46,016 nt of DNA from an uncultured Neomegalonema sp. (lineage in GTDB: Bacteria; Pseudomonadota; Alphaproteobacteria; Rhodobacterales; Rhodobacteraceae), in NCBI GenBank assembly GCA_937911325.1, contig CALDSD010000096.1, positions 1 through 46,016 of the forward strand, read 5' to 3'. The position numbers and the translations under genes were made by a program. Below, one piece after another: positions 36,588 to 43,276 of the stretch; position 1 is the stretch's first letter; each line of letters starts with the position of its first letter. Under the pieces are notes generated by a model. The model saw nothing but the letters and a program-made list of their open reading frames with translations, was not told the DNA's origin and did not search any database.

Positions 36588-36676
36588 CCCTTTTGGGTCG
36601 GCGCTCTGAACACATGTCGCGATAGGAGGTTGTCGGGGCCCGGCTGGGGTTGGGGGGATGCGGACCGAGCCCCGAC
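36582..36676 (+). other. GC-rich hairpins downstream of grxD
   Basis: The gap 36588-36858 opens with GCC-(T)-GACCC-TTTT-GGGTC-GGC at 36582-36602, which includes the grxD stop and has no U-tract. GTCGGGGC/GCCCCGAC follows (36632-36639 with 36669-36676) around a G-rich loop. They may stabilise the bolA-grxD mRNA end. A 22-codon frame from ATG 36658 has a G-rich leader but no other support. 36677-36794 shows nothing I can name. Confidence 0.5.
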
Positions 36677-36794
36677 GAAAACCAGCGCGGAAAGGGGAGA
36701 TCGGACGCTGGATGGCCTCACCCTAGGCGCGGCGCCTTAAACACGCGTAAACAGAAGTCGGATTGTTCGACGATTTTTACTAAAATCCGCCCCC

Positions 36795-36823
36795 TTGACC
36801 TGTCCCCCCGCAACCGCTAGCTA
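36795..36823 (+). promoter_or_regulatory. Sigma-70-like promoter of tRNA-Gln
   Basis: TTGACC at 36795-36800 and TAGCTA at 36818-36823 with a 17-base spacer, placing a transcription start near 36830, about 30 bases before the mature tRNA. The leader contains a GGCGG/CCGCC stem near 36836-36855. Confidence 0.65.
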
Positions 36824-36858
36824 ACCGCCTTTCCCGGCGGCAGTTTCCGCCGCCGTGC

Positions 36859-36932
36859 TGGGGAATAGTTTAACGGTAGAACAGCGGACTCTGACTCCGT
36901 CGGTCCTGGTTCGAATCCAGGTTCCCCAGCCA
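36859..36932 (+). tRNA. tRNA-Gln, anticodon CUG
   Basis: A full cloverleaf of 74 bases including an encoded CCA. The acceptor TGGGGAA (36859-36865) pairs with TTCCCCA (36922-36928), discriminator G. The D arm is AGTTTAACGGTAGAAC. The anticodon arm is GCGGA-CTCTGAC-TCCGT with anticodon CTG at 36891-36893, and the T arm is CCTGG-TTCGAAT-CCAGG. It reads CAG codons. Amino-acid identity follows from the anticodon. Confidence 0.97.
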
Positions 36933-37017
36933 TCCTCCTTCCTGCAAATGCGGCGCTGCTGGCGTCTCAGCCCGTCATCAGCCTTTAGGCTGGGTCCGAT
37001 TTGTGGGATGAAGGCGC

Positions 37018-37974
37018 ATGCCGATCCTCACCTTCCCCCGCCGCATCGCCGTCATCGGCGCCGGGATTTCCGGCCTCAGCTGCGCTCAAGCGCTTAAGCA
37101 CGCAGGTCTGAGGGTGAACGTCTACGAGAAAAGCCGCGGTCTGGGCGGCCGGCTCGCGACGCGCCGCCCGTTCGGACGCGACCATCCCTTGGGCGTCGAT
37201 CACGGCGCGCCCTATGCGCAAGCTGATCAGCCGAGCATTCAAGACGAACTGGCGGCTCTCGGGGCTTTGTGGGACGAGCCCCAACTTCCTCAGAACGCAA
37301 TTGTCGGCGTCCCCGGGATGAGCGATCTGGCCCGGCCTCTGGCCGAGGGACTGGAAGTCACGACCGGAACCGAGATCGAAAGCATCGCGCGCGGCGACGA
37401 CGACACGCTCCTCAGGGACGTCACAGGCGGCGTTCACGGGCCTTTTGATGCGGTCGCCGTGGCTGTTCCGGCGCCGCAGGTCGGCAGGCTGCTTGGCGCG
37501 GACCCAACCGGTCTCGCAGACGCGGTCATGGCGCCGTGTTGGACCCTGCTCCTAGCGTTCGAGGAGCGACTAGAGACCGATCTTGTCGTTGCGAAACCAG
37601 AAGAAGGCCCGTTCGAGCTTCTCGTTCGCAACTCCGCCAAAGCCGACCGGTCCGACACCTACGACGCCGGTGTTGGCCATTGTCGTCCGGACTGGTCTGC
37701 CGAGCATCTGGTAGAAGAAAAAGAAGCAATGGCCGCAAAGCTTCTGGAGGCGTTCCGCCAGACGTTTGGAGGCGAGCCGCCGGCGCCGAGTTACTGTGCT
37801 GCGCATCGCTGGCGCTACGCGCGCGTCGTCAAACCGGCCGGCTCAGCCTACTGGCTGTCGGCGGATGGCGCCTTGGGGTGTTGCGGCGACTGGCGGCTGG
37901 GCGCGCTCGCAGGGGACGCTCATCGCTCTGGGGCGATGTTGGGCCGCGCGATGGCGCAAAAGCTCCCCGGGTAA
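37018..37974 (+). CDS. FAD/NAD(P)-binding oxidoreductase, renalase-like (COG3380)
   Basis: A 318-residue flavoprotein of the amine-oxidase/renalase group. The Rossmann dinucleotide motif RIAVIGAGISGLSCAQALKHAGLRVNVYEKSRGLGGRLATRR is at residues 9-50, with GxGxxG and the Glu that binds the ribose. Further landmarks are GVDHGAPYAQA, VAVAVPAPQVGRLL and the C-terminal CGDWRLGALAGDAHRSGAMLGRAMA, the FAD-closing motif of this family. Bacterial renalases oxidise off-pathway NAD(P)H isomers; whether this one does is inference. GAAGG lies six bases before the ATG. It converges with the ArsR-type gene, with a 5-base gap. Confidence 0.87.
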   Translation: MPILTFPRRIAVIGAGISGLSCAQALKHAGLRVNVYEKSRGLGGRLATRRPFGRDHPLGVDHGAPYAQADQPSIQDELAALGALWDEPQLPQNAIVGVPGMSDLARPLAEGLEVTTGTEIESIARGDDDTLLRDVTGGVHGPFDAVAVAVPAPQVGRLLGADPTGLADAVMAPCWTLLLAFEERLETDLVVAKPEEGPFELLVRNSAKADRSDTYDAGVGHCRPDWSAEHLVEEKEAMAAKLLEAFRQTFGGEPPAPSYCAAHRWRYARVVKPAGSAYWLSADGALGCCGDWRLGALAGDAHRSGAMLGRAMAQKLPG

Positions 37975-37979
37975 ACACG

Positions 37980-38666
37980 TCAGTCGTCGATCCAAACCGC
38001 CAGCCGGAATGCGCGTTCCCCCTCGCGCGAGCACCGCAACGCCCGCTCCCCTGGGGCACGGCGCGCCCAGCCTTTCCGTAAGATCTCCGTCAAAAGCGCT
38101 GCACCGAGCCCGCCGGCCAGGTGAAACCGCCTCTCGCTCCAGTCGAGACATGTTCGACACATCGGACGACGCTGCTTTTTCATCGTCGGAACGTCGAGAC
38201 CGAATTGGTCGAACCCGGCCTCGCCCGTCGGCGTCAACGCGACTGTCTCAGCGTCCTCTCGCAGCCAATCGCGTTTTTGCAAACTCTCATAAAGCGCAAC
38301 CCCGAGGTCGCCGGCGAGATGGTCGTAACAGATCCGCGCATGGCGAAGTTCAGGCTCTTTGGGTCCCGGCCGGACGCGACCGCCCCCGAGACGAGCGGAG
38401 ACCCCCATAAGCGTCTCCAGCACTTGAGCCACATCCGCGCCTGAGAGCGCAAAGTACCGGTGCCGGCCCTGCTTGCGAGGGGAGACCAGCCCGCCCTGCT
38501 CAAGTTTGGAGAGATGCGCGCTGGCCGTCTGCACCGTCACCCCGGCCTCCAACGCAAGCTCCGTCGCAGTGAGCGCGCCGCCCGCCATCAACGCGCTGAG
38601 CATGTTCGCGCGCGCCGGATCTCCGATCAGCGACGCGAGTTTGGCGATATCCGGACCTGCTTTCAT
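37980..38666 (-). CDS. ArsR-family (winged helix) transcriptional regulator with extended C-terminus
   Basis: A 228-residue regulator, about twice the length of minimal ArsR proteins. The N-terminal winged helix reads IAKLASLIGDPARANMLSALMAGGALTATELALEAGVTVQTASAHLSKLEQGGLVSPRKQGRHRYFALS, a classic HTH_20/ArsR form without the CxC metal site. The C-terminal half holds RHARICYDHLAGDLGVALYESL and RRPMCRTCLDWSERRFHLAGGLGAALLTEIL, with a CxxC that could sense redox or bind metal. It is divergent from the NIPSNAP/ABM gene pair across 88 bases, the layout expected of a local regulator. Inverted repeats in that gap are candidate operators. Confidence 0.9.
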   Translation of the reverse strand: MKAGPDIAKLASLIGDPARANMLSALMAGGALTATELALEAGVTVQTASAHLSKLEQGGLVSPRKQGRHRYFALSGADVAQVLETLMGVSARLGGGRVRPGPKEPELRHARICYDHLAGDLGVALYESLQKRDWLREDAETVALTPTGEAGFDQFGLDVPTMKKQRRPMCRTCLDWSERRFHLAGGLGAALLTEILRKGWARRAPGERALRCSREGERAFRLAVWIDD

Positions 38667-38667
38667 A

Positions 38668-38690
38668 CTTCGACAATGAACGAAGCATTG
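38668..38690. promoter_or_regulatory. Candidate operator between the ArsR-type gene and the NIPSNAP gene
   Basis: Two interlocking inverted repeats lie immediately upstream of the regulator start: CTTCG (38668-38672) with CGAAG (38681-38685), and CAATG (38673-38677) with CATTG (38686-38690). Size and position suit a winged-helix dimer site controlling both directions. No convincing -10/-35 pair was identified. Confidence 0.4.
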
Positions 38691-38754
38691 CGGCTTCTCA
38701 AGCCGCTATCGTTGTCCGCATCCAGCAGAAAGCGCGATTTACAAGGAGACCCCG

Positions 38755-39090
38755 ATGCCCATCACTTGCTTCATTCACTATGAGATCGATCCGACACGCC
38801 GCGAGGCGTTCGAGACCTATGCCCAGAACTGGGGTCAAGCGATCCCGCGCTGCGGCGCGGATCTCATCGGGTACTACGCCCCGCATGAAGGATCCGCGAC
38901 CACGGCTTACGGCGTCTACAACATCGAGAGCCTTGCAGCCTATGAGGCCTATCGCGCCCGGCTCGCGGAAGACCCGCTGGGCATGGAAAACTATCGCTTC
39001 GCCCAAAAAGAAAAGTTCATCCTGAAAGAAAACCGTATCTTTCTAAAGCGCGCCTCCGCGCCGCATGGGCACCCCACACACAAGGAATAA
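38755..39090 (+). CDS. NIPSNAP family protein
   Basis: A 111-residue small protein with the dimeric alpha/beta-barrel fold of NIPSNAP: MPITCFIHYEIDPTRREAFETYAQNWGQAIPRCGADLIGYYAPHEGSATTAYGVYNIESLAAYEAYRARL, ending ENYRFAQKEKFILKENRIFLKR. CAAGGAG lies seven bases upstream. NIPSNAP proteins often accompany regulators and oxidoreductases in bacteria; biochemical roles are poorly known. It is followed after four bases by an ABM-like gene of the same fold class, suggesting a two-gene operon under the divergent ArsR-type regulator. Confidence 0.88.
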   Translation: MPITCFIHYEIDPTRREAFETYAQNWGQAIPRCGADLIGYYAPHEGSATTAYGVYNIESLAAYEAYRARLAEDPLGMENYRFAQKEKFILKENRIFLKRASAPHGHPTHKE

Positions 39091-39094
39091 CGCG

Positions 39095-39439
39095 ATGATC
39101 GCGGTGATATTCGAAGTCGAGCCGAAGGACGGCGAACGGGACGCCTATCTCGACATGGCCGCCGTGATGAGAGCCCATGTCGAGAAGATCGACGGCTTCA
39201 TCTCAGTCGAGCGCTTCGAAAGCCTGACGCAGCCGGGCAAGCTGCTCTCATTGTCCTTCTGGAGAGATGAGGCGGCTCTGGACGCATGGCGCAAGCTTCA
39301 CGCGCATCGTCACGCTCAGACCATGGGCCGGACCAAGATGTTTTCCGATTACCGCCTTCGGGTCGCAGCCGTCATCCGCGACTACGGCATGACCGAGAGA
39401 GAGCAAGCCCCCAACGACAGCCGAGAGCTGCACGGTTAG
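39095..39439 (+). CDS. Antibiotic biosynthesis monooxygenase (ABM)-like dimeric alpha/beta-barrel protein
   Basis: I start at ATG 39095 (MIAVIFEVEPKDGERDAYLD), with AAGGAA ten bases upstream; an in-frame ATG at 39065 would overlap the NIPSNAP gene. The 114-residue protein has the ABM pattern: IFEVEPKDGERDAYLDMAAVMRAHVEKIDGFISVERFESLTQPGKLLSLSFWRDEAALDAWRKLHAHRHAQ, ending FSDYRLRVAAVIRDYGM. ABM proteins are cofactor-free oxygenases or haem-handling enzymes; no specific activity can be assigned. It ends just before the second palindrome cluster. Confidence 0.87.
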   Translation: MIAVIFEVEPKDGERDAYLDMAAVMRAHVEKIDGFISVERFESLTQPGKLLSLSFWRDEAALDAWRKLHAHRHAQTMGRTKMFSDYRLRVAAVIRDYGMTEREQAPNDSRELHG

Positions 39440-39454
39440 GGCGCGAACCAAGAG

Positions 39455-39622
39455 GATGGTGGGCGGTCAAGGGCGGCTGCAAGCCGCTCGCGAAGCCCTT
39501 GACGGGCCAGCATCTCACGAGACTTTTAGGAGGCCGGCCCTGCCGGCCCTCCCAGTCCCCATATCGGCTCAGAGCGGGCCGCGCCCGCGCTGAGCGCAGG
39601 TCTGACGGCCGAAAGGCCGACC
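39455..39622. repeat. Multi-hairpin intergenic element, copy B
   Basis: It fills the gap between the convergent ABM-like gene and dksA. The extended palindrome 39455-39514 has the perfect core GTCAAGGG (39466-39473) with CCCTTGAC (39496-39503) and nested GCGGCT/AGCCGC. Next come GGAGGCCGGC/GCCGGCCCTCC (about 39528-39552), CTCAGAGCGGGC/GCCCGCGCTGAG (about 39569-39594) and GGCC-GAAA-GGCC (about 39607-39618). The core and the order 'large hairpin, then smaller GC-rich hairpins' match copy A at 35551. None has a U-tract, so it is not simply a terminator. Confidence 0.75.
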
Positions 39623-39633
39623 GCTAGATCTCA

Positions 39634-40056
39634 TCAATCGTCGCGGTGCACCCGTTCGTCACGCTCGTGCATCTCTTGCGCTTCGATCGAGAGGGTCGCA
39701 ATCGGGCGCGCATCCAGGCGACGCAGACCGATCGGCTCGCCCGTCACCTCGCAATAGCCGTAAGTGCCCTCGTCGATCCGCCGCAACGCAGCGTCGATTT
39801 TCCCGATCAACTTGCGCTGTCGATCCCGCGTGCGCAGCTCCAGACGCCGGTCGCTCTCTTCCGTCGCGCGGTCCGTGAGGTCTGGAACGTTCAGGGTTGC
39901 TTCCTGGAGCGACGCCACCGTTTCCTTGCTCTCATCCAGCAAGGATTGTTTCCATTCGAGAAGCTTCTGGCGAAAATACGCCTTCTGCATCTCGTTCATG
40001 AACTCCTCGTCATCCGAGGGCATATAGTTTTCCGGAAGGACGATCTGCTCAGCCAT
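39634..40056 (-). CDS. dksA: RNA polymerase-binding transcription factor DksA
   Basis: DksA works with ppGpp in the RNA polymerase secondary channel. The 140-residue protein has the N-terminal DDEEFMNEMQKAYFRQKLLEWKQSLL helix and the coiled-coil tip PDLTDRATEESDR, with the acidic D59xxD62xA64 signature. The C-terminal globule is EGTYGYCEVTGEPIGLRRLDARPIATLSIEAQEMHE. Only one of the four zinc cysteines remains (Cys102), which is usual for alphaproteobacterial DksA. TTTTGGAGG lies before the ATG on the minus strand. It is divergent from the MoxR-type gene across 342 bases. Confidence 0.95.
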   Translation of the reverse strand: MAEQIVLPENYMPSDDEEFMNEMQKAYFRQKLLEWKQSLLDESKETVASLQEATLNVPDLTDRATEESDRRLELRTRDRQRKLIGKIDAALRRIDEGTYGYCEVTGEPIGLRRLDARPIATLSIEAQEMHERDERVHRDD

Positions 40057-40398
40057 GCCGGCGCCTCCAAAACCTGACTCTCATCTGAGAAATTAGTTTC
40101 TTTTCCAAATTTGCGAGTTCGATACCCAAAGCCATGGTTAAAGTCATCTCAGAAAACAGAGAGATCGAAGTTATCTGCCGATCCCTTGGTCGCGCGTGTC
40201 TCACAGCGCCTCCCCGCGCCCGCCCGGTCCTCTCAATGCGCACGGCGCGCCTGGATAAAACCACGCCAATGGGCTCTCCAGTCAGCATGAAAATCGCGTT
40301 GTCGATCCAACATGCGGCGATTTTCCGATCCAAAGCGCTGGCGAAACACGATAGGGTCCGCCGTCGGGGCTTTCGGCCCCTGATCCAGATGATGTGCA
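40057..40398. other. 342-base gap between dksA and the MoxR-type gene
   Basis: This divergent gap should hold the promoters of both genes. I see the dksA ribosome-binding site (GGAGG near 40068) and an A/T-richer stretch at 40085-40150. A GGGGC-TTTCG-GCCCC hairpin at 40366-40380 lies just before the MoxR-type start. Short frames on both strands lack family features, and I do not call them genes. Confidence 0.4.
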
Positions 40399-41256
40399 AT
40401 GAGCGGGCCGATGCGATTTGAGGGAACCAAAGACTACGTGGCGACGCAGGATCTGCTCGTCGCAGTGAACGCAGCAATCACATTAGAGAGGCCGCTTCTG
40501 GTCAAAGGCGAACCGGGCACAGGCAAGACCGAGCTTGCCCGCCAGATCGCCGGTTCTCTGGGTGTGCGTCTGCTTGAATGGCATGTGAAATCGACGACGA
40601 AGGCGCAGCAAGGGCTCTACGAGTACGACGCGGTCTCACGGTTGCGAGACAGTCAGCTCGGAGATCCGCGCGTTGAGGACGTCAAGAACTACATCAAGCG
40701 CGGAAAACTCTGGGAGGCGTTCACGACCGACGAACGGGTGGTTTTGCTGATCGATGAGATCGACAAAGCGGACATCGAGTTCCCCAACGATTTGCTGCAA
40801 GAGCTCGATCGCATGGAGTTCTTCGTCTATGAGACTGGCGAAACGATCCAGGCTGCCCACCGCCCGATCGTGATCATCACGTCGAACAATGAAAAAGAGC
40901 TGCCCGACGCTTTCCTGCGCCGCTGCTTCTTTCACTACATCAAGTTCCCAGACGTCGAGACGATGAAGCAAATCGTCGAAGTGCATCATCCAGACGTGAA
41001 AGCTGAACTTGTCCGCTCCGCTTTGACCCAATTCTACGAGATCCGGGAGGTCGCCGGCCTGAAGAAAAAGCCGTCGACTTCGGAGGTTCTCGACTGGATC
41101 AAACTCCTGATGGCCGACGATATCGACCTGTCGACGCTGCTCGAGAAAGACCCGCGCAAGGCGATCCCGCCACTGCACGGCGCGCTTTTGAAGAACGAGC
41201 AGGACGTCGAGCTGTTCGAACGCCTGGCGTTCATGGCGGCCTCACGGCGAGGGTAG
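40399..41256 (+). CDS. MoxR-family AAA+ ATPase
   Basis: A 285-residue AAA+ ATPase of the MoxR group, chaperone-like enzymes that act with VWA-domain partners. Visible motifs are Walker A GEPGTGKTE (about residues 38-46), Walker B VVLLIDEIDKAD (about 115-126), sensor 1 IIITSNNEKELPDAFLRRC with the arginine finger region, and a C-terminal lid helix segment (STSEVLDWIKLLMADD). Start is ATG 40399; ATG 40411 is an alternative, and neither has a strong ribosome site. The likely VWA partner lies 2.0 kb downstream at 43277 on the same strand. Target complex unknown. Confidence 0.92.
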   Translation: MSGPMRFEGTKDYVATQDLLVAVNAAITLERPLLVKGEPGTGKTELARQIAGSLGVRLLEWHVKSTTKAQQGLYEYDAVSRLRDSQLGDPRVEDVKNYIKRGKLWEAFTTDERVVLLIDEIDKADIEFPNDLLQELDRMEFFVYETGETIQAAHRPIVIITSNNEKELPDAFLRRCFFHYIKFPDVETMKQIVEVHHPDVKAELVRSALTQFYEIREVAGLKKKPSTSEVLDWIKLLMADDIDLSTLLEKDPRKAIPPLHGALLKNEQDVELFERLAFMAASRRG

Positions 41257-41324
41257 CCCTCAGAACGGGGTTTGCCGTGAACTGCGGCAAGCGCTAGCGT
41301 CGAGCCGATCGAGGGAGAATTCAC

Positions 41325-41774
41325 ATGACCAATCTCACGGTTCGGCCTCTCGAAGTCGCGGATGAGCCCCAGTGGCGACGCCTTTGGACCGGGTATCTGG
41401 AGTTTTATGAGACTTCGGTCTCAGAGGAAGTCTACGAGGTGACGTTCGCGCGGCTCCTGTCAGAAGAGCCGAATGAATTTCATGGTTTGATCGCTCTGAA
41501 CAGCGACGGCGCCCCGATCGGGCTGACGCATTACCTGTTTCACCGGCACTGCTGGAACATCGCCAACGTCGTCTATCTGCAGGACCTTTACGTGGACCCA
41601 GCGGCTCGTGGAACCGGCGCAGGCCGCGCTTTGATTGAAGCGGTCTACGCCGCCGCTGACGAGGCTGGCGCGGCGAACGTCTATTGGCTCACACAAGACT
41701 TCAACGCGACCGCCCGCCAGCTTTACGACCGCATCGGCCAGGTTTCGCCTTTCATCAAATATAATCGGCGTTAA
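41325..41774 (+). CDS. GNAT family N-acetyltransferase
   Basis: A 149-residue acetyl-CoA-dependent acyltransferase. The GNAT fold is shown by LTVRPLEVADEPQWRRLWTGYLEFYE, the beta-strands GLIALNSDGAPIGLTHYLFH and VVYLQDLYVDPAARGTGAGRALIEAVYAAADEAGA (motif A with RGTGAGRAL as the acetyl-CoA pyrophosphate loop), and ANVYWLTQDFNATARQLYDRIG (motif B). GGGAG lies nine bases upstream of the ATG. The substrate is unknown. It sits 68 bases after the MoxR-type gene. Confidence 0.92.
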   Translation: MTNLTVRPLEVADEPQWRRLWTGYLEFYETSVSEEVYEVTFARLLSEEPNEFHGLIALNSDGAPIGLTHYLFHRHCWNIANVVYLQDLYVDPAARGTGAGRALIEAVYAAADEAGAANVYWLTQDFNATARQLYDRIGQVSPFIKYNRR

Positions 41775-41828
41775 CCGCAGGCTGTTAAGTTCGAAGGTCG
41801 GAGCAAACGGCCCTCGAAAGGCGCCAGG

Positions 41829-42419
41829 ATGAAGTGGAAGCAGTTTCTCAACGAGTTGCTGACAGGCGGCCGGAAAGTCATGCGCGGCGCTGACCCGAAG
41901 ACCGGCGCTTCAAAAACCGTCAAAGCGCTCAAGGTCGATCGGCGCGGCGGCGGCGCTTTGTTGCGGGCGCGCGGCCTTCCCGAGATATGCGCGATCGCGG
42001 ACCGTTTCCTCGACCCGGACGCGCCCCCCGACGCCCCGTTGCAACGTCAAAGGGGACGTCTGGCGGAGCGCCGCGCCCGTACGCTGATAAGGGCGATGGT
42101 TCTGGCCGCCAACGCAGACGGCCATGTCGACGCCAAGGAGCGCAAGCTGTTGGGCAAGAAGCTGAACGTTCTGGGCGATGAGGCGCAGGCGTTCTTCGAA
42201 ACCGAACTCAAGCGGAACCGTCGGGCGGCGATGGGCGTCATTCTCGATGAAGTCGCGGGCCCGCGCGAAGCGTACGAGATCTATATCCTGAGCGCGCTCG
42301 TTTGCGCCGACGTCTCTCCGCCGGAGCGTCGCTTCTTAAAGACGTTCGCCAAGCAACTCGGCGTGGGCGCCGACATCGCCAAGGCCATTGAAGCAGAAGT
42401 TCGCCGCTACGCCGCGTGA
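41829..42419 (+). CDS. DUF533/TerB-like protein
   Basis: A 196-residue protein whose C-terminal two thirds match the helical TerB/DUF533 (YebE) pattern: ARTLIRAMVLAANADGHVDAKERKLLGKKLNVLG with the DGHVDxxER acidic motif, then AYEIYILSALVCADVSPPERRFLKTFAKQLGV. The N-terminal part is basic and Gly-rich (TVKALKVDRRGGGALLRARG). Unlike typical YebE there is no clear transmembrane segment. AAAGGCG precedes ATG 41829. The role is unknown; TerB-like domains appear in stress-response and membrane-associated systems alongside AAA and VWA proteins, which fits the neighbours at each side. Confidence 0.78.
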   Translation: MKWKQFLNELLTGGRKVMRGADPKTGASKTVKALKVDRRGGGALLRARGLPEICAIADRFLDPDAPPDAPLQRQRGRLAERRARTLIRAMVLAANADGHVDAKERKLLGKKLNVLGDEAQAFFETELKRNRRAAMGVILDEVAGPREAYEIYILSALVCADVSPPERRFLKTFAKQLGVGADIAKAIEAEVRRYAA

Positions 42420-42521
42420 ACCGGACGCTTTCTGCGGAAATGCGCCTCTTTCGTATCCCGCGCGCCGTTCATACCTGATCCCTGAGCTCTCATCGACCGA
42501 GACATCAGGAGCCTGTGCGTC

Positions 42522-42956
42522 ATGGCCGATCGTCCGAAATCACTGACCGGGCACTGGACCGGCGTCTACGACTACCCCAACGCCTTTGCCGAACCTGTGC
42601 CGTTCAACGCCCAGATCGACGAAAGCGCGGCGACGTTTGTTGGCGAAAGCGAAGAACCAAACACTTTCGCAGATCCTATGGTCGATACGCTTCTGGCGAC
42701 GCTGGCCGGTCACCGGGAGGGCGACGCCGTCTCGTTCGTGAAGACCTACGCTCCGGTTTCCGGCGCCGGGCACAAGGTGCGCTATGAAGGCGTCGCCAAT
42801 GCCGATCTGACGAAGATCGAGGGCCGTTGGCGCGTTGACGGCGCGATCACGTGGTCCGGACCTTTCGTCATGAACCGAGCCGACGCGACGGCGACCGAGG
42901 CCATGGAGGCCCGGGAAGAGGTCGAGGCGCCGCTAGAAGTCGCGCCAGACCGGTAA
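42522..42956 (+). CDS. Uncharacterised soluble beta-rich protein
   Basis: A 144-residue protein I do not assign to a family. The N-terminus LTGHWTGVYDYPNAFAEPVPFNAQIDESAATFVGESEEPNTF and the middle GDAVSFVKTYAPVSGAGHKVRYEGVANADLTKIEGRWRVDGAITWSGPFVM alternate in a way typical of a lipocalin-like or calycin barrel. The C-terminus is a Glu/Ala-rich tail. There is no signal peptide. It lies between the TerB-like gene and a small membrane protein, same strand, with no strong ribosome site. Confidence 0.65.
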   Translation: MADRPKSLTGHWTGVYDYPNAFAEPVPFNAQIDESAATFVGESEEPNTFADPMVDTLLATLAGHREGDAVSFVKTYAPVSGAGHKVRYEGVANADLTKIEGRWRVDGAITWSGPFVMNRADATATEAMEAREEVEAPLEVAPDR

Positions 42957-43029
42957 CGCCCCACTGGCGCGCGCCGTTCTAAGCCCTTAAAGATCCTTCC
43001 GATTGGCGCGCCGCTCCTAGAAGAAAAGC

Positions 43030-43260
43030 GTGGCGCGTGTTCGAAAAAACAAGGGCCGCCGCATGGGTCTCGTCTCTGTCTTCATCACAGCCTTCGTCCT
43101 GACGGCGGCCTACCACCGGATCAAACAGCGAAGCTGGGGCGCCTCGTTGCAGCGGGCCTTCGCTGTCGCGGTCGTCGCCATGGTGTCTGTCTTCATTCTG
43201 GCGATTCTGCTGACGGGGTTCGGCATCGTGCCCGGGGCGCCGCCCGAAGCAGCTTCGTAA
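43030..43260 (+). CDS. Small two-helix membrane protein
   Basis: A 76-residue product from GTG 43030, or 65 residues from ATG 43063 (MGLVSVFITAFVLTAAYH), which has AGGG eight bases upstream. It has two hydrophobic segments (LVSVFITAFVLTAAY and AFAVAVVAMVSVFILAILLTGF) joined by a basic loop (HRIKQRSWGASLQR). No family recognised. It ends 16 bases before the VWA gene and may be co-translated with it. Existence is likely from position and hydrophobic pattern. Confidence 0.55.
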   Translation: MARVRKNKGRRMGLVSVFITAFVLTAAYHRIKQRSWGASLQRAFAVAVVAMVSVFILAILLTGFGIVPGAPPEAAS

Positions 43261-43276
43261 CCGAGAGCGCGCAGCC

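Noticed and set aside
36658-36726. 22-codon open frame (ATG 36658) after a G-rich leader
   Set aside because: Too short and not conserved to my knowledge; the leader is simply G-rich and overlaps a hairpin.
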